Of a stretch of DNA of 64,000 bases, positions 17,414 to 27,328 are shown in pieces. How positions within the stretch are numbered: position 1 is the first letter of the stretch; every line of letters starts with the position of its first letter. A program made the translations under genes and the position numbers. The notes under the pieces are model-generated. The model was given only the letters and a program-made list of their open reading frames with translations. It was not told where the DNA came from and made no database searches. The stretch is taken from the NCBI RefSeq assembly GCF_003944795.1, contig NZ_RWBG01000004.1:1-64000 (forward strand). Direction: 5' to 3'. The DNA is from Mangrovimonas spongiae (GTDB lineage: Bacteria; Bacteroidota; Bacteroidia; Flavobacteriales; Flavobacteriaceae).

Positions 17414-18298
17414 ATGGCTCATAAAGCAGGTTTTGTAAATATTATTGGCAATCCTAATGTTGGTAAATCAACATTAATGAATGCCTTTATAGGAGAGAAA
17501 TTATCTATCATTACTTCTAAGGCGCAAACAACAAGACACCGTATTTTAGGTATTGTTAATGGCGACGATTTTCAGGTGATATTAAGTGATACGCCTGGAA
17601 TTATAAAACCCGCTTACGAATTACAATCCTCTATGATGGATTTTGTTAAGTCTGCTTTTGAAGATGCCGATGTGTTGGTATATATGGTAGAGGTTGGTGA
17701 AAAAACTTTAAAAGATGCCGACTTTTTTAAGAAGATAACACACTCAAAAATTCCAGTGTTATTGCTTTTAAATAAAATCGATATTTCAAATCAAGAACAA
17801 TTAGAAGCTCAAGTTGACCATTGGAAAGAGCAGGTGCCTAATGCCGAAATATATCCCATATCGGCCTTAGAAGGATTTAATGTTGAAAATGTGTTCCAGC
17901 GTATTGTCGAATTATTGCCAGAATCACCAGCATTTTATCCTAAAGATCAATTAACCGATAAACCAGAGCGCTTTTTTGTAAACGAAACTATTCGCGAAAA
18001 AATTCTGTTACATTATAAAAAAGAAATTCCGTATGCCGTTGAGGTGGAAACCGAAGAGTTTTTTGAAGATGAGAATATTATTAGAATTCGTTCTGTTATT
18101 ATGGTAGAGCGAGATACCCAAAAAGGCATTATTATTGGTCATAAAGGAACTGCTATAAAACGTGTAGGGTCTGAAGCCAGAAAAGATTTAGAGGCCTTTT
18201 TTGGAAAACAAATCCACATAGAACTTTATGTGAAAGTCAATAAAAATTGGCGAAGCGACCAAAAACAACTTAAGCGTTTTGGATACAATCAAAAATAA
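17414..18298 (+). CDS. era: GTPase Era
   Basis: This 294-residue protein (start ATG 17414) is the ribosome-assembly GTPase Era. The G domain has G1 GNPNVGKST, G3 DTPG, G4 NKID and G5 SAL. The C-terminal KH domain contains IIIGHKGTAIKRVG, which binds the 3' end of 16S rRNA. It matures the small ribosomal subunit in the cytoplasm and at the membrane. Length and order of motifs are standard. It is convergent with the SIMPL gene two bases away. Confidence 0.97.
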   Translation: MAHKAGFVNIIGNPNVGKSTLMNAFIGEKLSIITSKAQTTRHRILGIVNGDDFQVILSDTPGIIKPAYELQSSMMDFVKSAFEDADVLVYMVEVGEKTLKDADFFKKITHSKIPVLLLLNKIDISNQEQLEAQVDHWKEQVPNAEIYPISALEGFNVENVFQRIVELLPESPAFYPKDQLTDKPERFFVNETIREKILLHYKKEIPYAVEVETEEFFEDENIIRIRSVIMVERDTQKGIIIGHKGTAIKRVGSEARKDLEAFFGKQIHIELYVKVNKNWRSDQKQLKRFGYNQK

Positions 18299-18300
18299 AT

Positions 18301-19032
18301 TTAATCGACTTCGTAATCTAATTTCATGGTAATTGAAGCTGTTTTTTCTTTGGATGAGGTGTTGTAAGTGCCGCCCCAAGAGTATTCTTCGTTGGAGTTT
18401 TGCCCCGTAATTTGAAACACCCCCATTTTAGCTGATAATAATTTTCCTAACGTTCCGCCAGAGTTTTCCGAAATTCTTTCGGCGCGTTGTCTAGCATCGG
18501 CAGTGGCTTGAGAAATCATCTCTATTTTTAAATCAGATAATTGCGTGTAATAGTAGCGTGGTGGTTGCGAATAAAACTGAATTCCTTTGTTAAGTAATTC
18601 GGTAACTTCACGAGAAATATCTTCAACCTTTTCAACATCTTTACTTTCTACTTGAATAGATTGTGTAAGGATGTAGCCTAAAAACTCATTGCCTATATAT
18701 TTTCCAGAATCACTATATTTTGCTCGGGTGTTTTTTCTGCTTTTAACAGCATCAAAAACTAACTCTTCATCGGTAATTCCTTTCGATTTTAAATAATCGG
18801 AAATCACTTTTTTATCTTTCTCCAAGTCACTATAGGCTTGTTGTAGATCACTATTTTCTTTAGAAAAGGAACCTTCCCAAACAATAAGGTCCGATGTGAA
18901 ATTGGTTTTCCCTAATCCAGTAACCGAGATAGTCCCATCGGTTTTATTTCTATTCATAATAGAATTGCCCAATAAAAAAGCAGCAATGATAATAGCGATT
19001 GAAAAAATAGTAGCTGTAAGGTTGTTCTTCAT
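18301..19032 (-). CDS. SIMPL-domain (DUF541) periplasmic protein
   Basis: This 243-residue protein has an N-terminal membrane anchor or signal (about 7-24) and a SIMPL/DUF541 domain. Visible elements are ISVTGLGKTNFTSD, a coiled region QAYSDLEKDKKVISDYLK, and near the end ARQRAERISENSGGTLGKLL, which is highly typical. The family forms oligomeric periplasmic rings, and the best-known member is tied to oxidative stress tolerance. It ends two bases from era in the opposite direction. The role here is unknown. Confidence 0.86.
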   Translation of the reverse strand: MKNNLTATIFSIAIIIAAFLLGNSIMNRNKTDGTISVTGLGKTNFTSDLIVWEGSFSKENSDLQQAYSDLEKDKKVISDYLKSKGITDEELVFDAVKSRKNTRAKYSDSGKYIGNEFLGYILTQSIQVESKDVEKVEDISREVTELLNKGIQFYSQPPRYYYTQLSDLKIEMISQATADARQRAERISENSGGTLGKLLSAKMGVFQITGQNSNEEYSWGGTYNTSSKEKTASITMKLDYEVD

Positions 19033-19082
19033 GATGCGTTATTTTAAGTAAATACGATAATTTGAGGTTGAAAAGTTGTTTA

Positions 19083-19580
19083 TTAGGATAAATTTAGGGT
19101 TTTTTTCATGAAATTATACAAACGTTTCATGTCTGTTTGTCCTTTTTGTTTGCCAAGTCTTCCAAAAGCATAAAGTACAAACCAAACAACAATCATAAGA
19201 AACATTAAAAATATTTGAATTATATAGTCTTGATCAAGGTTATAATTGGTATAAGCCCAAATAGAAAAACCAATAAATAAGGTGGCAACAATAAAATGAA
19301 AAAACATAAACATGGTCCAAACAGTAGGGCTAGGGCCAAATAAACCATAAAGTATACTACTTGATTTATCTATATGGTTAATTTCTAAATGAAGTTGTGG
19401 TGTCCAAAAATGGCGTTGTTGTATAGGGAGTTTTATAAAAATATGGTCATCTACTCGTGACACGATAAAAGCTTTTTGCGAGGTTTTAACATGTTCAAAA
19501 GCTTGTAAAGCTTTATCGTTAGGAATATTAAGTGTTTTCTTAAAACGCGGCCTTAATACTATTTCGTTGGTGTTGGACAT
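19083..19580 (-). CDS. Conserved two-TM protein of unknown function between era and der
   Basis: This 165-residue protein has a basic N-terminal domain of about 85 residues (PRFKKTLNI, DDHIFIKLP), two membrane segments (about 93-112 and 122-140) and a short basic tail with LGKQKGQTDMKRL. I recall similar proteins beside era/der in flavobacteria, sometimes labelled GTP-binding, but no G motifs are visible. It is divergent from der. Confidence 0.66.
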   Translation of the reverse strand: MSNTNEIVLRPRFKKTLNIPNDKALQAFEHVKTSQKAFIVSRVDDHIFIKLPIQQRHFWTPQLHLEINHIDKSSSILYGLFGPSPTVWTMFMFFHFIVATLFIGFSIWAYTNYNLDQDYIIQIFLMFLMIVVWFVLYAFGRLGKQKGQTDMKRLYNFMKKTLNLS

Positions 19581-19638
19581 TCAAAAGGTTCTTTTTTAGG
19601 GAATTAAAATAAGTGTTTTTTCTTAAAATAGGAAACCG

Positions 19639-19646
19639 TAACTTTG
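19639..19646 (+). promoter_or_regulatory. TAnnTTTG promoter motif of der
   Basis: TAACTTTG lies 19 bases before the der ATG, in the context CCGTAACTTTGCAACC, which is typical of strong Bacteroidota promoters. Confidence 0.55.
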
Positions 19647-19665
19647 CAACCAATTAAAAGAGCAT

Positions 19666-20970
19666 ATGAGTAGCATAGTAGCCATAGTAGGTCGCCCAAA
19701 TGTAGGGAAATCAACATTTTTTAACAGATTAATACAACGCCGTGAAGCCATTGTTGATGCGGTAAGCGGTGTTACCCGTGATCGTCATTATGGTAAAAGC
19801 GATTGGAATGGTAAGGAGTTTTCCTTAATAGATACTGGTGGTTATGTTGTAGGAAGTGATGATGTTTTTGAAGCAGAAATAGACAAACAAGTAGAATTAG
19901 CTATAGATGAAGCCGATGCTATCATTTTTATGGTTGATGTTGAAGCTGGTGTTACAGGAATGGATGAAGACGTTGCTAAGTTGCTTAGAAAAATAGACAA
20001 ACCCGTTTTTCTTGCTGTAAACAAAGTAGATAATGCCAAACGCGCCGAAGATGCTGTAGAATTTTACAGTTTAGGCTTAGGCGAGTATTATACCATTGCT
20101 AGTATAAATGGTAGTGGAACAGGCGATTTATTAGATGCTTTGGTTGAAGCTTTACCAGAAAAAGATAAAGAACAAGAAACAGATTTACCACGATTTGCTG
20201 TCGTAGGTCGTCCAAATGCCGGAAAATCCTCTTTTATTAATGCGCTTATTGGCGAAGATAGATATATTGTTACCGATATTGCGGGAACCACAAGAGACTC
20301 TATAGACACCAAGTATAATCGTTTTGGATTTGAGTTTAATCTGGTAGACACAGCTGGGATTAGACGTAAATCTAAAGTAAAAGAAGATTTAGAGTTCTAT
20401 TCTGTTATGCGAAGCGTACGTGCTATCGAGCATAGCGATGTGTGTTTGTTGGTTTTAGATGCCACACGTGGGTTCGATGCTCAAGTACAAAACATTTTTT
20501 GGTTAGCCGAACGCAATCGAAAAGGCATCGTTATTTTAGTAAATAAGTGGGATTTAGTCGATAAGGACAATTCTACAATGAAAGCTTTTGAAAAGCAAAT
20601 TAAAAGGGAAATAGAGCCGTTTACCGATGTGCCTATTATTTTCATGTCGGCGCTTACAAAACAGCGTATTTACAAAGCTATAGAAACAGCTGTAACAGTT
20701 TATAAAAACCGTAGTAAGAAAATTAAAACCAGAAAACTTAACGATGTATTGCTACCTATTATACAGCATACGCCTCCACCAGCTTACAAAGGGAAGTATG
20801 TAAAAATTAAGTTTATTACCCAGTTGCCAACCCCTCAGCCGCAGTTTGCGTTCTTTTGCAACCTACCACAGTATGTTAGAGATCCTTACAAGCGCTTTTT
20901 GGAAAATAAGCTTCGCGAGAACTTTGATTTTCATGGGGCTCCAGTAACCGTTTATATGCGAAAAAAATAA
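19666..20970 (+). CDS. der: GTPase Der (EngA)
   Basis: This 434-residue protein has the two tandem G domains that define Der. Domain 1 starts with GRPNVGKST (residues 8-16) and domain 2 with GRPNAGKSS near 181. Each has a DT(G/A)G switch and an NK(V/W)D motif. A C-terminal KH-like domain (about 350-434) follows. It is essential for assembly of the 50S ribosomal subunit. Length is standard, and the promoter at 19639 makes it a separate unit from the genes upstream. Confidence 0.97.
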   Translation: MSSIVAIVGRPNVGKSTFFNRLIQRREAIVDAVSGVTRDRHYGKSDWNGKEFSLIDTGGYVVGSDDVFEAEIDKQVELAIDEADAIIFMVDVEAGVTGMDEDVAKLLRKIDKPVFLAVNKVDNAKRAEDAVEFYSLGLGEYYTIASINGSGTGDLLDALVEALPEKDKEQETDLPRFAVVGRPNAGKSSFINALIGEDRYIVTDIAGTTRDSIDTKYNRFGFEFNLVDTAGIRRKSKVKEDLEFYSVMRSVRAIEHSDVCLLVLDATRGFDAQVQNIFWLAERNRKGIVILVNKWDLVDKDNSTMKAFEKQIKREIEPFTDVPIIFMSALTKQRIYKAIETAVTVYKNRSKKIKTRKLNDVLLPIIQHTPPPAYKGKYVKIKFITQLPTPQPQFAFFCNLPQYVRDPYKRFLENKLRENFDFHGAPVTVYMRKK

Positions 20971-21064
20971 GATTTAAGTCTTTTTTAAGAAAAGTCATAC
21001 GAAAAAGATAATATATTCGTTATCTAATAACTAAGCTAAACGAAACGTAATCAATCAAAATCGT

Positions 21065-23881
21065 ATGAACAGACTACTTGTTGTCTTGGCATTGCTTTGT
21101 ATATCAATGTCGTTTTCCCAATCAAAACACTTTGAAATTTCAGGAACTTTATTAGCCGAAGAAGATCGTACACCTTTAGAATCAGCAACAGTATATTTAC
21201 AAAAAGAAAAGGATAGTTCTTTAATTACATACACAATCTCCGATAAGAACGGTGAGTTTATGCTAGAGAACAAAACTAGCGAGAAATCGGCTAATATGTT
21301 TGTGTCTTATGTGGGGTACAATACCTACTTTAAAAAAGTAAATTTAGAGAAAGGAAAAATAAATCTTAAAGAAATTTTAATGCAGGTTAACTCTAACGCC
21401 TTAGACGAAGTCGTTATAAAATCAGCAGCACCTGTAACCATTAAAAAAGATACTTTAGAGTTTAATGTAAAGTCTTTTAAAACTAAAAAAGATGCCACAG
21501 TAGAAGATTTATTAAAACAACTTCCTGGCGTGGAAGTTGATGACGAAGGGCAAATTACGGTAAATGGAAAACCCGTAAATAAAATTTTAGTTAATGGAAA
21601 ACCATTTTTTGGTGACGACCCAACAATAACCACCAAAAACTTAACTAAAGAAATTATCGATAAAATTCAAGTGGTTGATACAAAATCAAAATCAGAATCC
21701 TTTACTGGAGAAACAACCGATGGCGAAAATAAAACCATTAACTTAACCATAAGTGAAGATAAAAACAAAGGCGTCTTTGGGCGTGTAGCAGCTGGCGTAG
21801 GAACAGACGAGCGTTACGAAGCTGCAGGTATGCTTAATTACTTTAATAACGATAGGCGATTAAGTGTTTTAGCTGGTGGAAACAACATTAATTCGCCAGG
21901 GTTTAGTTTTGGCGAAATACGTAAAATGTTTGGCGGCGCAAGAAGCATGTCTATGTCTAGTAATGGTACATTTACTATAGATGGAAGAACATTTGGTGGT
22001 GGACAAGGTATTACCGAATCGAGAAGTATAGGCGCTAATTATGCCGACGTATTAGGAAAAAAGGACAATGTAGATATCTCTGCCGATTATTTCCACTCTG
22101 GAAGTAGCTCAGAAAACGAAACTGCGTCGCAACGTGAAAATATTTTACCAGATTCTAGGTATTTTACTAACAGCAACTCGGTATCAAATAGTGATAGCAA
22201 TAGCCATAGTGTAAATATGGGGTTTGATGTAGAAATAGATTCCACTTTCCTTATAAATGTAGACCCTTCGTTCCGATTTTCAGATGGAAAAACAACATAT
22301 AACAGTCGTGAGAACTCTAGAAATCAAGATGGACAGTTAACTAACGATTCGTACACCAATTCTTATGTAGAAAACCAAGCAAGAAGCTTTAGTAACCGTT
22401 TAAATGTAACCAAACGTTTTGGCGATAAAGGCGGTTATATTAGGATGAATATAAACAACGAAATAAGCACAAGAACATCCGATGATTACTTAAATTCTGA
22501 AACCAATATTTATGGTGAAGATGTGACCGACCCTAATAACCCCGATTTTGTGTTAATAGATCAAGAAGCTAGAGATCAATACACCGATTCTGAAAACGAA
22601 GTTAATACAATAAGTTCAGGTATCACTTACAGGTTGCCTATTGTGGCTAAAAGCTTGTTTTTAAACTTTCAGTACAATTATAGTCGCAGTAAAACTAACG
22701 ATGTTAAAACAACGCTGGATAGAAGCGGGACGAGTAACGAGTTTACCGATTTTAATCAAGATTTAAGTACAGATTTCGAGTATTTAGATGAAGAAAGTAC
22801 ACCAGGAATTTCCATTAACTATAATAAAGATAAGTTTTACTCTAGAATAGGTGTGAGCTATTTGTTTAGAACTATGGAAAACACCGATTTTTTAAGGCCG
22901 CAATTATCTATTAAGCGCAAATTTGAAAACATGCAGATAAATTCTTATTTAAACTACAGATTTGGCAAAAACTCCTCGGTTTATTTTAATTACCGTTTGC
23001 GTAACGAAGCACCGCAATTATCACAATTACAAGCCTTTCAGGATGTGTCTAATCCATTAAATACAGTAACAGGTAATCCAAACTTAGACCCTTCTAATAA
23101 TCACCGACTTTATTTTGGATTCAATTCTTATAATTTTCAAGATAGAACAGGGTTTTACAGTTATTTTGGCGCACAAATAACAGATAATCAAGTGGTGTCA
23201 AAAACTACAATTAACGACGACTTAGTGCGTGAAACAACCTATACCAACGTAAATGGGAACTACAATGTTTATGGTGGTTTTGATTACGATAAACGTATAA
23301 AATTAGACTCCATACGAACAGTAAAATTAGGAGTAGGTGTTTACGGTAATTTTAATAGAAGCATCAACTACAATAACGATGTGCAATATGCAGGTAAAGT
23401 AAGATCGATATCACCAGAATTAGATGTCACTTTTGAATGGAAAGACATTTTTGAAATAAGACCTAGATACAGCGTCAATTTCACAAAAAACACTTATGAT
23501 ATTGAAGCTTTTGACGATCGCGAATTTTTGTCTCATGAACTTCGATTACGAACAGCCTTTTTCTTACCTAAAAATTTCGAGTGGCGTAACGATATAAATT
23601 ATGTTTATAACCCTAACGTAGCCGCGGGCTTTCAAAGAAGTGCATGGTTTTGGAACGCGACATTGGCGTATTCTTTCTTAAAGGATAAAATGACAGCGAC
23701 ATTAAAAGTTTACGATTTGTTAGACCAAAATACCAATGCTAGAAGAACGGCAACACAAAACTATATTCAGGATAGTCAAAGTACCGTATTAAAACAGTAC
23801 TTTATGCTGAGTTTAAGCTGGAAATTTAATAGTCTTGGTAAAAAAGGCGAGGTTAACGACCGAGGTTTTTGGAGGGATTAA
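21065..23881 (+). CDS. Outer-membrane beta-barrel protein, TonB-dependent-receptor-like
   Basis: This 938-residue protein has a signal peptide (1-18), a carboxypeptidase-regulatory-like domain (about 20-105), a plug-like domain (about 115-225, with LLKQLPGVEVDDEGQITVNG) and a long barrel with alternating aromatic strands. The plug element VNGKPFFGDDPTITTKNL is typical of the outer membrane beta-barrel family of Bacteroidota. It lacks a clear C-terminal aromatic ending, closing with KFNSLGKKGEVNDRGFWRD. It may import a peptide-like or metal-bound ligand using TonB energy. No SusD partner lies beside it. Confidence 0.85.
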   Translation: MNRLLVVLALLCISMSFSQSKHFEISGTLLAEEDRTPLESATVYLQKEKDSSLITYTISDKNGEFMLENKTSEKSANMFVSYVGYNTYFKKVNLEKGKINLKEILMQVNSNALDEVVIKSAAPVTIKKDTLEFNVKSFKTKKDATVEDLLKQLPGVEVDDEGQITVNGKPVNKILVNGKPFFGDDPTITTKNLTKEIIDKIQVVDTKSKSESFTGETTDGENKTINLTISEDKNKGVFGRVAAGVGTDERYEAAGMLNYFNNDRRLSVLAGGNNINSPGFSFGEIRKMFGGARSMSMSSNGTFTIDGRTFGGGQGITESRSIGANYADVLGKKDNVDISADYFHSGSSSENETASQRENILPDSRYFTNSNSVSNSDSNSHSVNMGFDVEIDSTFLINVDPSFRFSDGKTTYNSRENSRNQDGQLTNDSYTNSYVENQARSFSNRLNVTKRFGDKGGYIRMNINNEISTRTSDDYLNSETNIYGEDVTDPNNPDFVLIDQEARDQYTDSENEVNTISSGITYRLPIVAKSLFLNFQYNYSRSKTNDVKTTLDRSGTSNEFTDFNQDLSTDFEYLDEESTPGISINYNKDKFYSRIGVSYLFRTMENTDFLRPQLSIKRKFENMQINSYLNYRFGKNSSVYFNYRLRNEAPQLSQLQAFQDVSNPLNTVTGNPNLDPSNNHRLYFGFNSYNFQDRTGFYSYFGAQITDNQVVSKTTINDDLVRETTYTNVNGNYNVYGGFDYDKRIKLDSIRTVKLGVGVYGNFNRSINYNNDVQYAGKVRSISPELDVTFEWKDIFEIRPRYSVNFTKNTYDIEAFDDREFLSHELRLRTAFFLPKNFEWRNDINYVYNPNVAAGFQRSAWFWNATLAYSFLKDKMTATLKVYDLLDQNTNARRTATQNYIQDSQSTVLKQYFMLSLSWKFNSLGKKGEVNDRGFWRD

Positions 23882-23903
23882 ATGTAAAGTAATCAGTATA
23901 AAG

Positions 23904-23940
23904 AAAGCCATTTTCAATATTGAAAAATGGCTTTTATTTT
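23904..23940. terminator. Bidirectional hairpin terminator
   Basis: AAAGCCATTTT and AAAATGGCTTT pair around CAATATTG and are followed by TATTTTTT. It lies between the receptor gene and the convergent TPM-domain gene and can serve both. Confidence 0.8.
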
Positions 23941-24759
23941 TTACCAGCTACCACCAGCGCCGCCACCAGAGAATCCGCCGCCGCCAAAACCGCCACCAAA
24001 TCCACCGCCAGAGCTACTTCCCCAACCAGAGGAGCCACCATAACTACCACGCCCCATATTGCTTAAAATAATAGCATCCCAAATAGTAAAGTCTTTGTTT
24101 TTACGGCCGCCAGAGCCTCCATTGCCGCCATTACGTCTGTTTTTTGATAATGCAATAAGCACAATGATAAACAGAATAAGGAAAGGGAGAAAAGCTCCTA
24201 TAGGGAACCCATTTGAAGAGTTTTTTTTAGGCGTTCCTTGATATTCTCCTTGTAAGATTTGAAAAATAGCATCGGTGCCTTTATCAAGCCCACCATAAAA
24301 ATCACCGCGTTTAAATTCAGGAATAATAACGTTTCTAGTAAGTTCTCCGGTAATACCTGCGGTTAATTTATGTTCTACACCGTAGCCAGGAGAAATCCAT
24401 ATTTCTCTATCATCATTTGCAAGCAGTATAAAAACACCATTATCTTCTTTGGCTTGTCCAATGCCCCATTTATGAGCCCATCTAGGAGCTAAAAGCCCAA
24501 TGTTTTCGCCTTTTGTAGTGGCGATAATGGCGACAACAATTTGTGTTGAAGTGGTATCAGAATACCGAATAAGTTTTTCTTCTAGTTGCGATTTTTGAGA
24601 ATTAGACAGTAAATTAACATAATCGTAAACGCTTGTTTGTTCTTTTGGTGTGTCTGGAATATCAAATTGCGCAGAGACATAACTCCAGCTTAAAAAACAG
24701 ACCAAAATACATGCAATTGATTTTATTTGTAAAGTACTATATAATGTTGTTTTGGGCAT
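23941..24759 (-). CDS. TPM-domain protein with glycine-rich tail (YgcG-like)
   Basis: This 272-residue protein has a signal segment (about 12-30), a TPM domain (about 40-165, with YVNLLSNSQKSQLEEKL and WISPGYGVEHKL), one membrane segment (about 190-208) and a glycine/serine-rich tail ending GGGFSGGGAGGSW. It is the third gene of a LemA-TPM-TPM operon, with a spacing of three bases. TPM proteins have been linked to photosystem repair in plants and to envelope functions in bacteria. The exact role is unknown. Confidence 0.86.
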   Translation of the reverse strand: MPKTTLYSTLQIKSIACILVCFLSWSYVSAQFDIPDTPKEQTSVYDYVNLLSNSQKSQLEEKLIRYSDTTSTQIVVAIIATTKGENIGLLAPRWAHKWGIGQAKEDNGVFILLANDDREIWISPGYGVEHKLTAGITGELTRNVIIPEFKRGDFYGGLDKGTDAIFQILQGEYQGTPKKNSSNGFPIGAFLPFLILFIIVLIALSKNRRNGGNGGSGGRKNKDFTIWDAIILSNMGRGSYGGSSGWGSSSGGGFGGGFGGGGFSGGGAGGSW

Positions 24760-24762
24760 GAG

Positions 24763-25200
24763 CTATCCTTTGGAAATATCGTTAGGTAATTCGTTAATGT
24801 CTGTATGATGCCAAGGAAAGTAAGTCTCTAATTCTTGACCCGCTTTTAAAATGCCATCAATAAGACCTTGTTTAAAGCGTCCGTGTTTAAAATGTTCTTG
24901 AATACTATTTTTGGTGTCATCCCAAAAGTCTTTGGGAACAACATCGTTAATGCCTTTGTCGCCATAAATTACAAAAGCATGATCCTCGACAGCGACGTAA
25001 ATTAACACGCCATTTTGCTGTTTGGTATTATCCATTTTTAAATAATGAAATACCTCTAAGGCTCGTTGAAACGTATCTTTATTAGCCGTTTTTTCAATAT
25101 GAACACGTATTTCACCAGATGTATTCATTTCGGCTTGCCTAATAGCTTTTATAATGTCTTGTTCTTCTTGATAAGTAAGAAAATCTTCTACTTTAGACAT
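24763..25200 (-). CDS. TPM-domain protein, short form
   Basis: This 145-residue protein is almost entirely a TPM domain, with EIRVHIEKTANKDTFQRAL and NGVLIYVAVEDHAFVIYGD. There is no signal peptide or membrane segment, so it is probably cytoplasmic or membrane-associated. It lies two bases from the LemA gene and three from the longer TPM gene. The pair probably acts together with LemA at the membrane. Confidence 0.86.
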   Translation of the reverse strand: MSKVEDFLTYQEEQDIIKAIRQAEMNTSGEIRVHIEKTANKDTFQRALEVFHYLKMDNTKQQNGVLIYVAVEDHAFVIYGDKGINDVVPKDFWDDTKNSIQEHFKHGRFKQGLIDGILKAGQELETYFPWHHTDINELPNDISKG

Positions 25201-25202
25201 GG

Positions 25203-25826
25203 TTATTCAAAATCAAATTCTACATCTACAGGTTGTTCTGCTCCAGCTTCAGCATCAAAATATGGTTTCCCTTCAAAGCCTAAAATGTTAGCAAATACAG
25301 AACCAGGGAATTTTTTCACTTGGTTATTATATGGTTTTATGGCTTCGTTATATCGTGTTCTTGCAGTTTGTATGGTATTTTCGGTACTGGTAAGTTCGTC
25401 TTGAAGTTTTAAAAAGTTTTGGTTGGCTTTAAGTTCTGGATACCGTTCTACGGTTACCAATAAACTTTTTAAAGCGCCACTTAAACCACCTTGAACTTGA
25501 TTGTATTGTGCTAATTGTTCTGGGGTGATGTTATTTGGGTCAATACTTATAGATGTTGCTTTTGCGCGGGCTTCAATAACATCGGTTAATGTGTTTCGCT
25601 CAAAATCGGCCGCACCTTTTACGGTATTTACAAGGTTGCCTATAAGATCGTTACGGCGTTGGTAAGAGGTTTGTACATTACCCCAAGCTTCGCTTACATT
25701 TTCATTGAGTTCGATAGTTGTATTGTTGAAGCTTATTCCATAAATAACAGAGATAATTCCAATAACTACTACAGCGATTATGGTAATAGCTCCACAACCT
25801 AGTCCTGCAATAACTCTTTTTTTCAT
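25203..25826 (-). CDS. LemA family protein
   Basis: This 207-residue protein has an N-terminal membrane segment (about 10-30) and a helical LemA domain. The signatures EAWGNVQTSYQRRNDLIGNL and later RYNEAIKPYNNQVKKFPGS are clear, given here in part. LemA proteins are membrane-anchored with a cytoplasmic or periplasmic helical bundle and an uncertain function. It is the first gene of the operon with the two TPM genes. Confidence 0.92.
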   Translation of the reverse strand: MKKRVIAGLGCGAITIIAVVVIGIISVIYGISFNNTTIELNENVSEAWGNVQTSYQRRNDLIGNLVNTVKGAADFERNTLTDVIEARAKATSISIDPNNITPEQLAQYNQVQGGLSGALKSLLVTVERYPELKANQNFLKLQDELTSTENTIQTARTRYNEAIKPYNNQVKKFPGSVFANILGFEGKPYFDAEAGAEQPVDVEFDFE

Positions 25827-25895
25827 AATAGTGATGTTTTAGTGTTAATGATATTGGTTTATGACACTTTATAAGTAGCGTAAACACAAAAAAAG

Positions 25896-26225
25896 TTACA
25901 GCTGCTCTTTAATTTTAAGTAACTGCGCTTTAATTCCCTCTAATTTACTGATAATTTCAAAATTACTGAGCGATTTTTTCTTTTCTTCTTTTAAATGTGT
26001 TTTGGCACCTTCAAGCGTAAATCCACGTTCTTTTACCAAGTGGTAAATAAATTTGAGATTTTTAATATCTTCTTGGGTAAATTTACGATTGCCTTTGGCG
26101 TTTTTTTTAGGCTTAAGTGCATCAAATTCTTTTTCCCAAAAGCGTATTAAAGAGGCATTAACATCAAATGCCTTGGCGACTTCACCAATACTATAATAGC
26201 GTTTTTCGGGTAAATTGATATGCAT
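25896..26225 (-). CDS. MerR-family transcriptional regulator
   Basis: This 109-residue protein has a MerR winged HTH at the N-terminus (YYSIGEVAKAFDVNASLIRFW, residues about 10-30) and the wing GNRKFTQEDI, followed by a short dimerisation helix. It lacks an effector-binding domain. Its stop-to-start context overlaps the M23 peptidase gene by one base, so the two are coupled. This regulator/peptidase/alaS arrangement is typical of flavobacteria in my recollection. Its targets are unknown. Confidence 0.88.
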   Translation of the reverse strand: MHINLPEKRYYSIGEVAKAFDVNASLIRFWEKEFDALKPKKNAKGNRKFTQEDIKNLKFIYHLVKERGFTLEGAKTHLKEEKKKSLSNFEIISKLEGIKAQLLKIKEQL

Positions 26226-27196
26226 TAATCGAGAGATTGGTTTTCCATTGACGCATGCTTAAGCAGTTCATCAAACTCTTCAGCAGATAAACTTCCGTAA
26301 TAGAAATTTATAGGGTTTATGCGTTGGTCATCTTTAAAGACTTCGTAATGTAAATGCGGTGCTTCGGAGCGACCAGTACTGCCTACAAATCCAATAAGGT
26401 CGCCACGTTTTACTTTCTGATTTCTACGTACATTATATTTGTATAAATGCGCATAAAGACTCACATAACCATACCCATGATCTATACGAATGTGACGACC
26501 ATAACCCGAAGAATTACTATCGGCTCTTGTAATAACGCCGTCTCCCGAAGCGTAAACCGGTGTGCCTCTTGGTGCGGTAAAATCCATGCCCCAGTGCATC
26601 TTTCTGGCTTTTGTAAAGGGATCGGTACGCATGCCGTAACCCGAAGCCATTCTAGTTAAATCCTCATTACTTACAGGTTGTATGGCTGGAATTGAAGATA
26701 GTAACTTTTCTTTTTCTTCGGCAAGTTTTGCTATTTCATCAAGAGATTTCGATTGAATAACAATTTGTTTTTGTAACACATCTATTCGTTTGTTACTTTC
26801 AATAATTAATTTCGAATTGTCGAAACCTTCAAGAGTTTTGTATCTGTTTATTCCACCAAATCCTGCTTTGCGTTGTTCTTCAGGAATAGGGTTAGCTTCA
26901 AAATATAAACGATAAATATTATTGTCGCGTTCTTCAATATTAGCTAAAACAGACTGTGCTTCATCCATTTTTTTGTTAAGCAATTCATATTGTAATTGCA
27001 TATTGGCTAGTTCACGTTTTAAAGCACGTTCCTTAGGAGACTCAATGTATTGACTGGCAATAAAAACAAATACAAACCCAAATAAAGCCGATGCCAAAAC
27101 AAACATAGAAATGTATTTTGCTGTACGACGTTTTTTACGTTCTATTTTCCTATAGGAAAGCGTTTCTGGATCGTAATAATATTTTACCTTACTCAT
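26225..27196 (-). CDS. M23 family metallopeptidase
   Basis: This 323-residue protein has an N-terminal membrane anchor (about 28-48), a coiled coil (about 60-165) and a C-terminal M23/LytM domain. The zinc ligands are in HWGMDFTAPRGTPV and in HLHYEVF, and the domain also shows YGRHIRIDHGYGYVSLYAHL in short form. It should cut peptidoglycan cross-links or act as a divisome/elongation activator in the periplasm. It is divergent from alaS, with a 132-base gap. Confidence 0.92.
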   Translation of the reverse strand: MSKVKYYYDPETLSYRKIERKKRRTAKYISMFVLASALFGFVFVFIASQYIESPKERALKRELANMQLQYELLNKKMDEAQSVLANIEERDNNIYRLYFEANPIPEEQRKAGFGGINRYKTLEGFDNSKLIIESNKRIDVLQKQIVIQSKSLDEIAKLAEEKEKLLSSIPAIQPVSNEDLTRMASGYGMRTDPFTKARKMHWGMDFTAPRGTPVYASGDGVITRADSNSSGYGRHIRIDHGYGYVSLYAHLYKYNVRRNQKVKRGDLIGFVGSTGRSEAPHLHYEVFKDDQRINPINFYYGSLSAEEFDELLKHASMENQSLD

Positions 27197-27328
27197 TGCC
27201 TAATTTTACTATTTTTGCATGTAATAAAAACATTGTATAAAACAATGTGCCCGTTTGCAAACCATCAAAGATAAAAATTGTTTTGTAGATGTGGTAATTT
27301 TAACATAAGCTTGACAAAGATAATCTAT